Positions 25,904-35,779 of a DNA stretch of 64,000 nt are shown here, in pieces. The stretch is from Streptomyces sp. Tu 3180. GTDB lineage: Bacteria > Actinomycetota > Actinomycetes > Streptomycetales > Streptomycetaceae. The stretch is taken from the NCBI RefSeq assembly GCF_009852415.1, contig NZ_WOXS01000002.1, positions 8,326,117 through 8,390,116 on the forward strand, written 5' to 3'. The translations under genes and the position numbers were made by a program. Numbering within the stretch: the stretch's first letter is position 1; each line of letters begins with the position of its first letter. The notes under the pieces were generated by a model. That model was given only the letters and a program-made list of their open reading frames with translations. It was not told where the DNA came from and searched no databases.

Positions 25904-27415
25904 ATGTATGCCAGGTCATGGTCCACCCCCGCCGCGGACGGCGGCGTCGGGCGCCCGTCGTTCGTCGCCGACCACGGGCTGTGGGACGCCGGGCAGCTCG
26001 CCGCGGCCGAGCGCGTCGAGGCCGCCCTCGACGCCGTCGACCTCGTGCGGGTCGCCTTCGCCGACCCGCACGGGCTGGCCCGCTCCAAGACGCTGACCCC
26101 GCAGGCCTTCCGCGCCGTGCTGCGCAACGGCATGAACTTCAGCCCCGGCCCGTTCCTGTTCGACACCGGGCACGCCGTCGCCGTCGACTTCCTCGGCGAC
26201 CACGGCATCGGCGTCGACGAGATCGCCGGCGCCGGCAACTTCATCCTGGTGCCCGACCCGCTGACCTTCCAGGTGCTGCCCGGCAGCGGCCCGCGCACCG
26301 CCTGGGTGATCGGCGACGAGTACCTGCGCGACGGCACCCCGCACCCGCTGTCCGCGCGCGCCGTCCTGCGCCGCGTGCTGCGCCGCTACGCCGAACAGGG
26401 GCTCGCCCCCGTGCTCGGCCTGGAGGTCGAGTGGTACCTCACCCGCCGCCTCGACGACGAACCCGGCAACCAGGGCAACGGCTTCGGCCTGCAGGGCAGG
26501 GCGCCGCGCGTGGCCGCCGTCAACGCCGGCTACCAGTTCAACCTGGACGCCGCCTACGACACCGTCGCCCCCCTCACCGACCCCCTCGCCCTGGACCTGC
26601 TCGCCCTGGGCCTGCCGCTGCGGTCGATGGAGCACGAGTCGGGACCCGGCCAGGTGGAGACCACCTTCAGCCCCATGCCGGCCCTGGACACCGCCGACGC
26701 GATGCTGCTGTTCCGCACCCACACCAAGCGGTTCTGCGCCCGCCGCGGCCACCACGCCTCCTTCATGTCCCAGCCGCTGCTGGACGCCGCCGACCCCAGC
26801 GGCTGGCACCTGAACCAGTCCGTCGTGGAACTCGCCACCGGCCGCAACGTCTTCGGCGCCGAAGGCCTCTCCGGCGGCCTGTCCCCGCAGGGCAAGGCGT
26901 ACGCCGACGGCCTGCTGTCCTGGGCACGCGACCTGTGCGTGCTGTCGGTGCCCACCGTCAACGGCTACCGGCGCCTGGCCGCCGAGCACGCGCTCGCCCC
27001 CACCCGCATCGGCTACAGCGTCGAGGACCGCACCGCGATGCTGCGGGTGGTCGGCAGCGGGGCCGGCGCCCACATCGAGAACCGCACGGGCGAGCCGTGC
27101 GCCAACCCCTACCTGAACATCGCCGCCCAGCTGTTCGCCGGCCTGGAGGGCCTGGCGGGCACCGCCACGCCGGCCGCCCCCGCCGCCGCACCGGCCGACG
27201 GCCCCCACCAGCTGGTCCCGCAGTCCCTGCGCGAGGCACTGGAGGCCTTCACCGCCGGCCGGGCCGCACAACTGCTCGGCACGCCCCTGGCCGCCTGCCT
27301 GGCCAAGCTCAAGGAGAGCGAACTGCGCCGCTTCGAGGGCTGGTGCGCCCAGACGGCCCCCGCACCGGGACGCGTCACCGAGTGGGAGCAGCGCGAGTAC
27401 TTCGGGGCGTACTGA
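25904..27415 (+). CDS. Glutamine-synthetase-like ligase (KinL/FzmN-like)
   Basis: A 503-residue member of the glutamine synthetase fold. An N-terminal beta-grasp region (VRVAFADPHGLARSK) precedes the catalytic barrel with metal/Glu-binding blocks LGLEVEWYL, SGPGQVETTFSP, GWHLNQSVVE, SVPTVNGYRRLA and GAHIENRTGEPCANPYLN. The family's usual RIE(V/L)R is changed to HIENR. Homologs couple glutamate to (acetyl)hydrazine with ATP, making a gamma-glutamyl hydrazide carrier. Start ATG at 25904, three bases after the amidase stop. It may instead use another amine, but the cassette context argues for hydrazine. Confidence 0.9.
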   Translation: MYARSWSTPAADGGVGRPSFVADHGLWDAGQLAAAERVEAALDAVDLVRVAFADPHGLARSKTLTPQAFRAVLRNGMNFSPGPFLFDTGHAVAVDFLGDHGIGVDEIAGAGNFILVPDPLTFQVLPGSGPRTAWVIGDEYLRDGTPHPLSARAVLRRVLRRYAEQGLAPVLGLEVEWYLTRRLDDEPGNQGNGFGLQGRAPRVAAVNAGYQFNLDAAYDTVAPLTDPLALDLLALGLPLRSMEHESGPGQVETTFSPMPALDTADAMLLFRTHTKRFCARRGHHASFMSQPLLDAADPSGWHLNQSVVELATGRNVFGAEGLSGGLSPQGKAYADGLLSWARDLCVLSVPTVNGYRRLAAEHALAPTRIGYSVEDRTAMLRVVGSGAGAHIENRTGEPCANPYLNIAAQLFAGLEGLAGTATPAAPAAAPADGPHQLVPQSLREALEAFTAGRAAQLLGTPLAACLAKLKESELRRFEGWCAQTAPAPGRVTEWEQREYFGAY

Positions 27416-27420
27416 GGAAG

Positions 27421-27450
27421 CGTCCCGCCCCGGACGCCCGGGGCGGGACG
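27421..27450 (+). terminator. Hairpin after the ligase gene
   Basis: A 13-bp perfect stem (27421-27433 with 27438-27450) with a four-base loop lies five bases after the stop codon. It implies a transcript end or attenuation before the lyase gene, which lies 87 bp further downstream. Confidence 0.6.
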
Positions 27451-27502
27451 ACACGTCCCGCCCCCCTCACCGCCCGCCCGTCCGACCGACGAAGGCCGAC
27501 CG

Positions 27503-28789
27503 ATGATTCCTCGTTACACCCTGCCCGAGATGGCGGACCTCTTCGCCGACCAGTCGCGCTACGCCACCTGGGTCAAGGTCGAGATCCTCGCGACCGAGGC
27601 CCAGGTACGGCTCGGCCGCGCACCCGCCCAGGCCCTCGCGGACATGCGCCGCGCCCCCGTCCCGCTCGCGGCCCGGGTCGCCGAGATCGAGAAGGAACGC
27701 GACCACGAGGTGCTGTCCTTCCTCGCCGCGTACTGCGAGCACATCCCCGAGTCCTCCGCGCGCTGGGTCCACCTCGGCATGACCAGCTACGACCTGGTCG
27801 ACACCGCCCTCGGGCACACCCTGGCCCGCGCCACCGACCTGCTGCTGGGCGCCGGGCGGCGGCTGCGGCGGGTCCTGGCCGGCACGGCGCTCGCGCACTG
27901 GGACACGGTGATGGTGGGCCGCACCCACGGCGTCCACGCCGAGCCCACCACGTTCGGCCACAAGCTCGGCGGTTACGCCTTCGCCGTCGACCGCTCCCTG
28001 ACCCGGCTGACCGCCGCCCGCCAGGCCGTCGCCGTGGGCACGGTCTCCGGATCCGTCGGCACCTACGCGCTGATCGACCCGTCCGTCGAGGCCCACGTGT
28101 GCGAGGCGCTGGGCCTGGGCGTCGAGCCGGTGCCCAGCCAGGTCGTCGCCCGCGACCGGCACGCCCAGCTGCTCCAGGCGGTGGCGGCCCTGGGCGCGTG
28201 CATCGAGCAGATCGCCCTGGAACTGCGGCTGCTGCAGCGCACCGAGGTCCGCGAGGTCGAGGAGCACCGCACCAGCGCCTACCAGGGCTCCAGCGCCATG
28301 CCCCACAAACGCAACCCCACCACCAGCGAACGGCTGTGCGGCCTGGCCCGGCTGCTGCGCGGCTACGCCACCACCGCCCTGGAGAACGTGGCGCTGTGGC
28401 ACGAGAGGGACCTCGCCCACCAGTCGGTGGAGCGGGTCATCCTGCCCGACAGCCTGTCCGTGGGCCACTTCCAGGCCACGAAGGCGGCCGAGCTGGTGGA
28501 GACGCTCACCGTCCACCCGCAGCGGATGCGGGCCCACATCGACGCCACCGACGGCCTGATCTACAGCTCCTCGGTCCTGGCCGAGCTCCTGGGCGAGGGC
28601 ACCGAACGCGAACGGGCCTACCGCTCGGTGCAGGCCGCGGCGAACCGCACCGTCGCCACCGGCGAGCACTTCGCCGCCACCCTCGCCCGGGAGGGCATCG
28701 ACCTGCCCGCGCTCGGACCCGAGCGCTTCCTCACCCACCACGACGTGATACGCGGCCGATTGGAGAAGCTTCGTGAACTGGACGACTGA
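27503..28789 (+). CDS. Adenylosuccinate-lyase-family enzyme (KinM/FzmR-like)
   Basis: A 428-residue fumarase/aspartase-superfamily lyase. It starts MIPRYTLPEMADLFADQS, as PurB proteins do, and has VGRTHGVHAEPTTFG, GSVGTYALIDP and the signature GSSAMPHKRNPTTSE with the mobile catalytic loop. The purine-specific role is unlikely given the cassette. FzmR-type homologs cleave hydrazinosuccinate to hydrazine and fumarate. The following GNAT gene overlaps its end by 17 bases, consistent with handing hydrazine straight to acetylation. High confidence in family, moderate in substrate. Confidence 0.88.
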   Translation: MIPRYTLPEMADLFADQSRYATWVKVEILATEAQVRLGRAPAQALADMRRAPVPLAARVAEIEKERDHEVLSFLAAYCEHIPESSARWVHLGMTSYDLVDTALGHTLARATDLLLGAGRRLRRVLAGTALAHWDTVMVGRTHGVHAEPTTFGHKLGGYAFAVDRSLTRLTAARQAVAVGTVSGSVGTYALIDPSVEAHVCEALGLGVEPVPSQVVARDRHAQLLQAVAALGACIEQIALELRLLQRTEVREVEEHRTSAYQGSSAMPHKRNPTTSERLCGLARLLRGYATTALENVALWHERDLAHQSVERVILPDSLSVGHFQATKAAELVETLTVHPQRMRAHIDATDGLIYSSSVLAELLGEGTERERAYRSVQAAANRTVATGEHFAATLAREGIDLPALGPERFLTHHDVIRGRLEKLRELDD

Positions 28790-29177
28790 GCGGGTGGAGG
28801 GCGCCGCCCTGGACCTGGACGAGGTGCTCGAGGTGTACCGCTCCTCGGGCCTGGGGGAGCGGCGCCCGGCCGACGACCGGGAGAGGATGGCGGCGATGGT
28901 GCGCAACGCCAACCTCGTCCTGGTCGCCCGGGACGCCGCCGGCACCCTCATCGGCATCGCCCGCAGCGTGTCCGACTTCTCCTACGTCACCTACCTGTCC
29001 GACATCGCGGTCTCGGGCACCCACCAGCGCTCCGGCGTCGGCCGCGCCCTGATCGACGCCACCCGCAAGGAGGCCCCGACGGCGAAGATCGTGCTGCTGT
29101 CGGCGCCCGCCGCGACGGAGTACTACCCGCACATCGGATTCGCCCCGCACCACTCGGCGTGGGTGCTGAACCCGTGA
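28773..29177 (+). CDS. GNAT N-acetyltransferase (KinN/FzmQ-like)
   Basis: A 134-residue acetyltransferase with a single GNAT fold. Strand 4 reads SYVTYLSDIAVSGTH; the acetyl-CoA loop is HQRSGVGRALIDAT (Q/RxxGxG/A). The C-terminal part is YYPHIGFAPHHSAWVL. It starts at GTG inside the lyase gene, 17 bases before that gene's stop. The homologs in kinamycin and fosfazinomycin acetylate hydrazine to acetylhydrazine. It closes the cassette; no gene follows on the same strand for ~190 bp. Confidence 0.88.
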   Translation: MNWTTERVEGAALDLDEVLEVYRSSGLGERRPADDRERMAAMVRNANLVLVARDAAGTLIGIARSVSDFSYVTYLSDIAVSGTHQRSGVGRALIDATRKEAPTAKIVLLSAPAATEYYPHIGFAPHHSAWVLNP

Positions 29178-29208
29178 GCGGTGTCCCGGGCGGCACCGCC
29201 GGCTCAAC

Positions 29209-29244
29209 GCGGTCGAGCCTCGCGCTTCAGCGGGACTCGACCGC
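29209..29244 (+). promoter_or_regulatory. Inverted repeat before the atypical response regulator
   Basis: GCGGTCGAG (29209-29217) and CTCGACCGC (29236-29244) form 9-bp inverted arms with an 18-base spacer between the cassette and the regulator gene. It may be a terminator for the cassette or an operator for the regulator. No T-tract is present. Confidence 0.35.
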
Positions 29245-29363
29245 CGGCCCGTAGGGTCGCGGACAGGGGGTGCGGCCCGGTGACCGCCTGCGCGCGGGCG
29301 GGCCGCGTCCGGCTGCCGTGCGCGGCAGCGCGCACGGGCCGTGCAGGACCCTTGGGGGAAGGC

Positions 29364-30116
<753 letters not shown>

Positions 30117-30164
30117 GGCACGCCCGGGCCGCCCGGGGCGGGGCGGCGGGGGAGGGGAGCGGTC

Positions 30165-31196
30165 TCAGCGCGCCGGCCCCGGCCGGTCCGCGCCGGTGCC
30201 CAGCTCGTCGGCGAACGCCTGGCACATCTGCGAGTAACCGCGCATCAGCTCCGCCAGCTGGTCGGCGCAGTGCGGCGGCAGATGGGCGATGATGCGTCCC
30301 CGGTCGCGGGCGAGCAGCGCACACGCGTCCAGCATCCGCAGCATGCTGCGGCCCACCTCGTTCAGCCGCAGCGACGGGTCCCGCCGCAGCGCCTCGAAGA
30401 GGATGACCAGCTCCTCGGCCGACCGCGTCTCCTCCCGGTCCCGGCCGCCCGCCTCGCGCCCCTCGCGCGCGCCGCGCCCGGCCGCCAGACCGCGCTGCCG
30501 CGGCGGCACCGGGTCCTCGCCCCGCAGCAGCCGGTCACGGACGTCGGCGACGGTCGCCGGGGAGATCCCCGCGCGCCGCGCGATCGTCCGCAGCGACGCC
30601 TTGGGGTCGGCCCGCAGCAGCTCCCCGGCCAGCTCCCGCCCCTGCACGGTGCTCAGCGGCCGGGCCCGGCCGTCGAGCCCGACCCGCCGCTCGCACCGCG
30701 GCAGCCCCTGCGCCCGCGCCCGCAGCTCGGACACCTTCTTCGCGGACAGCCCCGCCACCACGGCGATGGCACGGTCGGACCACTGGGGCCGCGCGGCGAC
30801 GATGCGCTCCGCGGCGGCGACCCGCTCGCTCTGGGACAGCGGCCGGCCCTGGGTCACGTTCATCGCCACCGCCAGCAGGGCCGCGTCCTGCCGGGACCCG
30901 TCGAAGAAACGGGCCGCGATGTGCGTACGGCCCCGCAGCCGCGCGGCCCGCAGCCGGTGCAGCCCGTCGATGACGGACAGGGTGGGGCGGTGCACGACGA
31001 TCGGCGGCAGCTCGCCCTCCAGGTTCGCCAGGGCCAGCGCCCACTCGCCGTCCACCCCGCCCGAACGCGGGGTGAACGAGGCCGTCAGGTCGGCCAGCCG
31101 CACCCGCTCCACGGGCGCCTCGCCCAGCGCGTCCTTCAAAAAGAGCAGCCGCTCCGAGCTGCTGTCGGGGTGCACACGCACGGTCTGACGGGCCAT
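30165..31196 (-). CDS. StrR/NovG-like pathway regulator with ParB-type domain
   Basis: A 343-residue protein. The ParB-like N-terminal domain carries LPPIVVHRPT, SVIDGLHRLRAA and AARFFDGSRQDAALLAVAMN, the wording of StrR-family antibiotic regulators. A helix-turn-helix follows: SDRAIAVVAGLSAKKVSELR, then SLRTIARRAGISPATVADVR, split here. A charged linker and a C-terminal helix end it. It is leftward, with GAGGAG before the ATG. Despite the ParB domain it is a transcription factor by family, not a partition protein. Three CTGACAC repeats lie 73-101 bp upstream of its start, between it and the exporter. Confidence 0.83.
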   Translation of the reverse strand: MARQTVRVHPDSSSERLLFLKDALGEAPVERVRLADLTASFTPRSGGVDGEWALALANLEGELPPIVVHRPTLSVIDGLHRLRAARLRGRTHIAARFFDGSRQDAALLAVAMNVTQGRPLSQSERVAAAERIVAARPQWSDRAIAVVAGLSAKKVSELRARAQGLPRCERRVGLDGRARPLSTVQGRELAGELLRADPKASLRTIARRAGISPATVADVRDRLLRGEDPVPPRQRGLAAGRGAREGREAGGRDREETRSAEELVILFEALRRDPSLRLNEVGRSMLRMLDACALLARDRGRIIAHLPPHCADQLAELMRGYSQMCQAFADELGTGADRPGPAR

Positions 31197-31268
31197 CACC
31201 GCGACTCCTCGTGGACACAACGGGCCGACGGGCCGGAAGAGGCCCGGCACGGACCCTGGCAACGCCCG

Positions 31269-31297
31269 CTGACACGCGGCTGACACGCCCCTGACAC
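31269..31297. promoter_or_regulatory. Three CTGACAC heptamers with exact 11-bp period
   Basis: CTGACAC at 31269-31275, 31280-31286 and 31291-31297, separated by four bases each (GCGG, GCCC). They lie in the 372-bp region between the divergent regulator and exporter genes. The spacing is that of OmpR/PhoP-type or SARP operators. The same core is at 1478/1489. The rest of the region (31298-31568) has no supported gene. Confidence 0.65.
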
Positions 31298-31568
31298 CGC
31301 CTTGCCCGGCCCGCCCGCACCCGCCCCCGCGGCCGCGGGAAAACCGCGCACGGGCACGCAGGCCCAGCTCACCGCGGGCCCGGCGGCCCGTGCCGGGCAC
31401 GGCGATCCGTGAGCGGGACGCGAGCGGCGCACGAGCGATCCCCGCTGGACTTTTGTGCGCTGCTCACCGCGCGGTCGCCCGCGCCGTCCGGGCGGCACCC
31501 CGGCACGGCCGGCGGGCGGCCCACGCCGCGCGCCCGCGCGGACAGGCGAATCGAGCGAGGGGAGCACC

Positions 31569-33104
31569 GTGGCGACGACCATCGAGAAGGCGGCGGGCAC
31601 AGCAGGGCGGGAGGCAGGCGGGCCCCGCATACGGCTCATGCTGCTCCCGCTGATGATCGCGATGCTGCTGTCCCAGCTGGACAACATGATCGTGGGCACC
31701 GCGATGCCCACCGTCGTCGGCGACCTGGGCGGCATGGAGCACCTGTCGTGGGTGGTCACCGCCTACACCCTGGCCACCGCCGCCGCCACCCCCATCTGGG
31801 GCAAGCTCGGCGACCTGCACGGCCGCAAGGGACTCTTCCTCACCGCCGTGGTGATCTTCCTGGCCGGCTCGGCGCTCAGCGGCATGGCCCAGGACATGGG
31901 CCAGCTGATCGGCTTCAGGGTGGTCCAGGGGCTGGGCGCCGGCGGCCTGATGGCCGGCGTCATGGCGATCGTGGGGGAGCTGGTGCCGCCGCGCGAACAG
32001 GGCCGCTACCAGGGCATGCTCGCCGCCGTGCTGGCCCTGTCGATGATCGGCGGGCCGCTGGTGGGCGGCACGATCACCGACCACCTCGGCTGGCGCTGGA
32101 CGTTCTACATCAACCTGCCGATCGGCGCGGTCGTCCTCGTCATGGCGGCGATGGTGCTGCGCCTTCCGGCCCGCCGGTCCGGCGCCCGCATCGACTACCC
32201 GGGGGCGGCCCTGCTCATGGCGGGCATCACCGCGGTCGTCCTGGTCGCCACCTGGGGCGGCACCGAGTACGCGTGGGGCTCGGACGTCATCGTCTGGCTG
32301 TGCGTCGCCGCGGTGGCCTGCCTGGGCGCGTTCGTCTTCTGGCAGACACGGGCCGCCGAGCCCGTGCTGCCGCTGCACATCTTCCGCAACCGCAACTTCG
32401 CGCTGATGTCGGTCACCGGGTTCGTGATGGGCTTCGTGATGTTCGGCGCGGTGCTGTTCCTGCCGCTGTACCAGCAGACCGTGCAGGGGGCGTCGGCGAC
32501 CAACTCCGGGCTGCTGCTGCTGCCGATGATGAGCGCGATGATCGTCACGGCCATGGTGGCGGGCCGGATCACCAGCGGCACCGGCCGCTACAAGGCGTTC
32601 CCGGTCGCGGGCGGCGCGCTGATGCTGACCGGCATGCTGCTGCTGTCCACCATGGACACCGCCACCTCGCGCACCGAGGCGGCGGCCTACATGGCGGTGC
32701 TCGGCGCGGGCCTGGGCTGCCTGCTCCAGGTCGTCATGCTCGTCTCGCAGAACAGCGTGGACATCCGGGACATCGGCGTGGCCTCGGCCGCCGTCACGCT
32801 CTTCCGCATGCTGGGCAGCTCCTTCGGCGTCGCCGTGATGGGCGCGCTGTTCAACCGCCGCGTGCTGGAGGCGACGGCCGAGCACGCGCCCGGCGGCCCG
32901 CCCCTGGCCGACGCCCAGCTCGACGCGGCCGGCCTGGCCCGCCTGGAGCCCGCGGTCCAGGAGGCCTACCGCCACGCCACCGCCGCCGGCACCCACAGCG
33001 CCTTCCTCGTCGGCTCCCTCGCCGGCGCGCTCGCCCTGCTGGCCGGCCTGCTGGTGCGCGAGGTCGCCCTGCGCACGGCGACGGCCCCCACGCCGGACGC
33101 ATAG
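31569..33104 (+). CDS. DHA2-family (EmrB/QacA) MFS exporter
   Basis: A 511-residue membrane transporter with about 14 hydrophobic segments. Motif A is GKLGDLHGRKGLF in loop 2-3; motif C is GPLVGGTITDHLGWRWTF in segment 5; LDNMIVGTAMPTVVGDL in segment 1 is typical of drug:H+ antiporters of 14-segment type. The GTG at 31569 has GAGGGGAG upstream. An in-frame ATG earlier gives a much longer basic leader and is less likely. It probably exports the polyketide product and gives self-resistance. Confidence 0.92.
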   Translation: MATTIEKAAGTAGREAGGPRIRLMLLPLMIAMLLSQLDNMIVGTAMPTVVGDLGGMEHLSWVVTAYTLATAAATPIWGKLGDLHGRKGLFLTAVVIFLAGSALSGMAQDMGQLIGFRVVQGLGAGGLMAGVMAIVGELVPPREQGRYQGMLAAVLALSMIGGPLVGGTITDHLGWRWTFYINLPIGAVVLVMAAMVLRLPARRSGARIDYPGAALLMAGITAVVLVATWGGTEYAWGSDVIVWLCVAAVACLGAFVFWQTRAAEPVLPLHIFRNRNFALMSVTGFVMGFVMFGAVLFLPLYQQTVQGASATNSGLLLLPMMSAMIVTAMVAGRITSGTGRYKAFPVAGGALMLTGMLLLSTMDTATSRTEAAAYMAVLGAGLGCLLQVVMLVSQNSVDIRDIGVASAAVTLFRMLGSSFGVAVMGALFNRRVLEATAEHAPGGPPLADAQLDAAGLARLEPAVQEAYRHATAAGTHSAFLVGSLAGALALLAGLLVREVALRTATAPTPDA

Positions 33105-33782
33105 GCCCGCCCCGCCCGGCCCCGGCGCGCCGCCGGCCTGCCGCATCGAGCGTTCCTCGAGCCAACCCCGTGCGCCGCCGCCAAGACTGAGGCAGCGCCA
33201 CCGCACGGGACGCGGCCGGCCCGGCCGGCCGCGGACACCCCCCTTCTTCAGCCGAGGGACCGGACGCCGACCCCGGCGCCCCCTTCCACCGGCGCGCGGC
33301 GACCCCGCGCAGCCCGAGCCCCTCCCGCCACGGCCGCCGAGCGGTGACCCCGCCGGCCCGGCCGCCGGCGGCGGCTGACCGCGCGGCGACCCCGCGCCGC
33401 TCCACCCGGCACCTCCCGCACGCCACCGGCGGCGGGAGGTGCCGCGCGTCCGCCCGCACCCCGCCACCGCCCGCCCGCCGCCCCCGTCTTCCCGCCCGCC
33501 GCCCCCGTCCGTCCCGGCCCGTGCCCCGCAGACCCCGGCCCGAGCCGCACCCGAGCCCCGTTTGAGCGCCCCGGCCGACCGTGGCGTTGGAAGGAGGCGC
33601 TGTGGACGGTGCGCACGGAGGCGAGCGGGACGCTTCACCGGCCCCCCAGCGGGACCGCCGATGACGGCGGCCGATTCTCTTCGCCCGGAACTCCGGGAAT
33701 TCACCAAGACCTTCGGGGACGACACCCGGCGTGCCCGCCGCGCCGCGAGCCCGCGCCCCCGTACGCCGAGCGGAGTGACCTT
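33105..33782. other. 678-bp region without a supported gene
   Basis: Very GC-rich. Open frames here are rich in Pro/Arg/Ala without family features. A C6 run followed by TTCTTC lies at 33238. A 14-bp palindrome CCCGGA-AC-TCCGGG is at 33684-33697, about 90 bp before the flavoprotein start, and could be an operator. Nothing else is seen. Confidence 0.5.
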
Positions 33783-35779
33783 GTGAGCAGCGGACGTATG
33801 GAAGTGTGCCTCGTCGGCGCCGGACCACGCGGTCTGTCCGTGCTGGAACGGCTGTGCGCCCACGAGCGCACGTCCCTGCGCCGGGACCACGTCACCGTGC
33901 ACGTCGTCGACCCGGACCCGCCCGGCCCGGGCCGGGTGTGGCGGCCCTCGCAGTCCCGGCACCTGCTGATGAACACCGTCGCCTCCCAGGTGACGGTCTA
34001 CACCGACGCCAGCGTCGACATCGCCGGCCCCCTGGAGGAGGGCCCCAGCCTCTACCAGTGGGCCAAGGCGCTCGGCCCGAGCGCGCTCACCCCGAGCCGG
34101 GGCACCGCCTACGACGACGAGACGCTCGCCGAGGCCCGCGACCTGGGCCCGGACACCTACCCCACCCGCGCCCTGTACGGCCAGTACCTGGCCTGGGTGT
34201 TCCAGCAGGTCACCGCGAACGCGGCCGCGCACGTGACGGTACGGGTGCACGCCCGGCGCGCCGTCGCCCTGGACGACGACGGCACACCGGGCGCACCGGG
34301 CGCCCAGAGCGTGCTGCTGGAGGACGGCACCCGGCTGACCGGTCTGTCCGCGGTGGTGCTGGCGCAGGGACACCTGCCCGTCGTCCCGGGACCCGCCGAG
34401 CGGGAACTGGCCGGCTTCGCCGCCCGGCACGGCCTGACCTACCTCCCCCCGCCAACCCCGCCGACGTCGACCTGTCGTGCGTCGCGCCCGGCGAGAGCGT
34501 GCTGCTGCGCGGCCTGGGCCTGAACTTCTTCGACTACATGGCGCTGTTCACCCGGGCCCGCGGCGGTGTCTTCGAACGCGTCGACGGCCGCCTGGTCTAC
34601 CGCCCCTCCGGCAGGGAACCGCGCCTGTACGCCGGTTCGCGCCGCGGCGTGCCCTACCAGGCGCGCGGCGAGAACGAGAAGGGCGCCCACGGCCGCTACT
34701 TCCCGCGGCTGCTGACCGCCGAGCACATCGCGGCGCTGCGCGCCCCGGGCCGCGGGCCGCTGCGGTTCGCCACCGACCTGTGGCCGCTGATCGCCCGGGA
34801 GGTCGAGAGCGTCTACTACGAGACGCTGCTGGCCGCCCGCGGCACCGCGGCCCGCGCCGCCGACCTCGCCGCCCGCTACCTGCGCACCGAGCCCGGCCCG
34901 CGGCGGGAGGAGCTGCTGGAGGCGTTCGGGATCGGCCCGGCCGAGCGCTGGGACTGGGAGCTGATCGCCCGCCCCTGCGCCGACCGGTCCTTCCCCGGCC
35001 CGGCGGCCTTCCGGACCTGGCTGCGCGGCCACCTCGACGAGGACGTGCGCCAGGCCCGCCGGGGCAATGTCTCCGGCCCGCTCAAGGCGGCCCTGGACGT
35101 GCTGCGGGACCTGCGCAACGAGGTGCGCCTGGCCGTCGACCACGGCGGCCTGGACGCCGACTCCCACCGCGACGACCTGGACGGCTGGTACACACCGCTC
35201 AACGCCTACCTGTCCATCGGCCCGCCCGCCTCCCGCATCGAGGAGATGGCCGCGCTGATGGACGCGGGCGTGCTGGAGGTCCTCGGCCCCGGGACGCGGG
35301 CCGGCACCGACCCGGACCGGGGCTGCTTCACCGGGACCAGCGACATCCCGGGCGTGCTGGTGCGGGCCACCACGCTGATCGACAGCCGGCTGCCGCAGAT
35401 CGATCTGCGGCGCACCGCGGATCCGCTGCTGGCGCACCTGCTGCGCACCGGGCAGTGCCGCCCCTTTTGCGTCCCGGGCCGGGACGGCGCCTCCTACGAG
35501 ACCGGCGGCCTGGCCGTCACCGGGCGGCCCTACCACCTGCTCGACGCGCAGGGGGAGCCCCATCCGCGGCGCTTCGCCTACGGCGTGCCCACCGAGTCCG
35601 TGCACTGGGTGACGGCGGCGGGCATCCGGCCGGGCGTCGGCTCGGTGACGCTGGAGGACTCCGACGCGATCGCGGCGGCCGTGCTGGACCTGCCCGCGCT
35701 GCCCGCCGCCGGGGACCCCACGGCCGTGCGGGCGCGCCGCACCTCCCTGGGCGGCGGCACCACGAAGGCGGCGGCATGA
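33783..35779 (+). CDS. CreE-like flavoprotein, aspartate N-oxygenase, with frameshift
   Basis: A ~665-residue FAD/NAD(P)-binding protein read in two frames. The first part starts at GTG 33783 (ATG at 33798 possible) with CLVGAGPRGLSVLERL and NTVASQVTVYTD. The second part begins near ADVDLSCVAPGESVLLRG and runs to 35779 with LRGLGLNFFDYMALFT and GRYFPRLLTAEH. The frames join at a C run at 34445-34450, where one base appears to be missing. CreE/FzmM-type enzymes oxidise aspartate to nitrosuccinate. The next gene, a CreD-like lyase, overlaps its stop (ATGA), which supports this. If the frameshift is real, the gene is dead and the nitrite branch would fail. Confidence 0.8.

Noticed and set aside
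23221..28776. 1851-codon + frame resembling a giant protein
   Set aside because: Arg/Pro/Ala-rich out-of-frame reading of four genes whose own frames carry clear motifs.
27503..28789. Housekeeping purB
   Set aside because: It starts like PurB but lies coupled to a GNAT gene within the hydrazine cassette; hydrazinosuccinate lyase is the better reading.
30165..31196. Chromosome or plasmid partition gene (ParB) and nearby origin
   Set aside because: The ParB-like domain has StrR/NovG wording with helix-turn-helix parts; there is no ParA gene nor parS-like palindrome.
31464..34430. 988-codon minus frame opposite the exporter
   Set aside because: Antisense shadow, His/Gln/Gly-rich; the opposite strand encodes a full MFS transporter.
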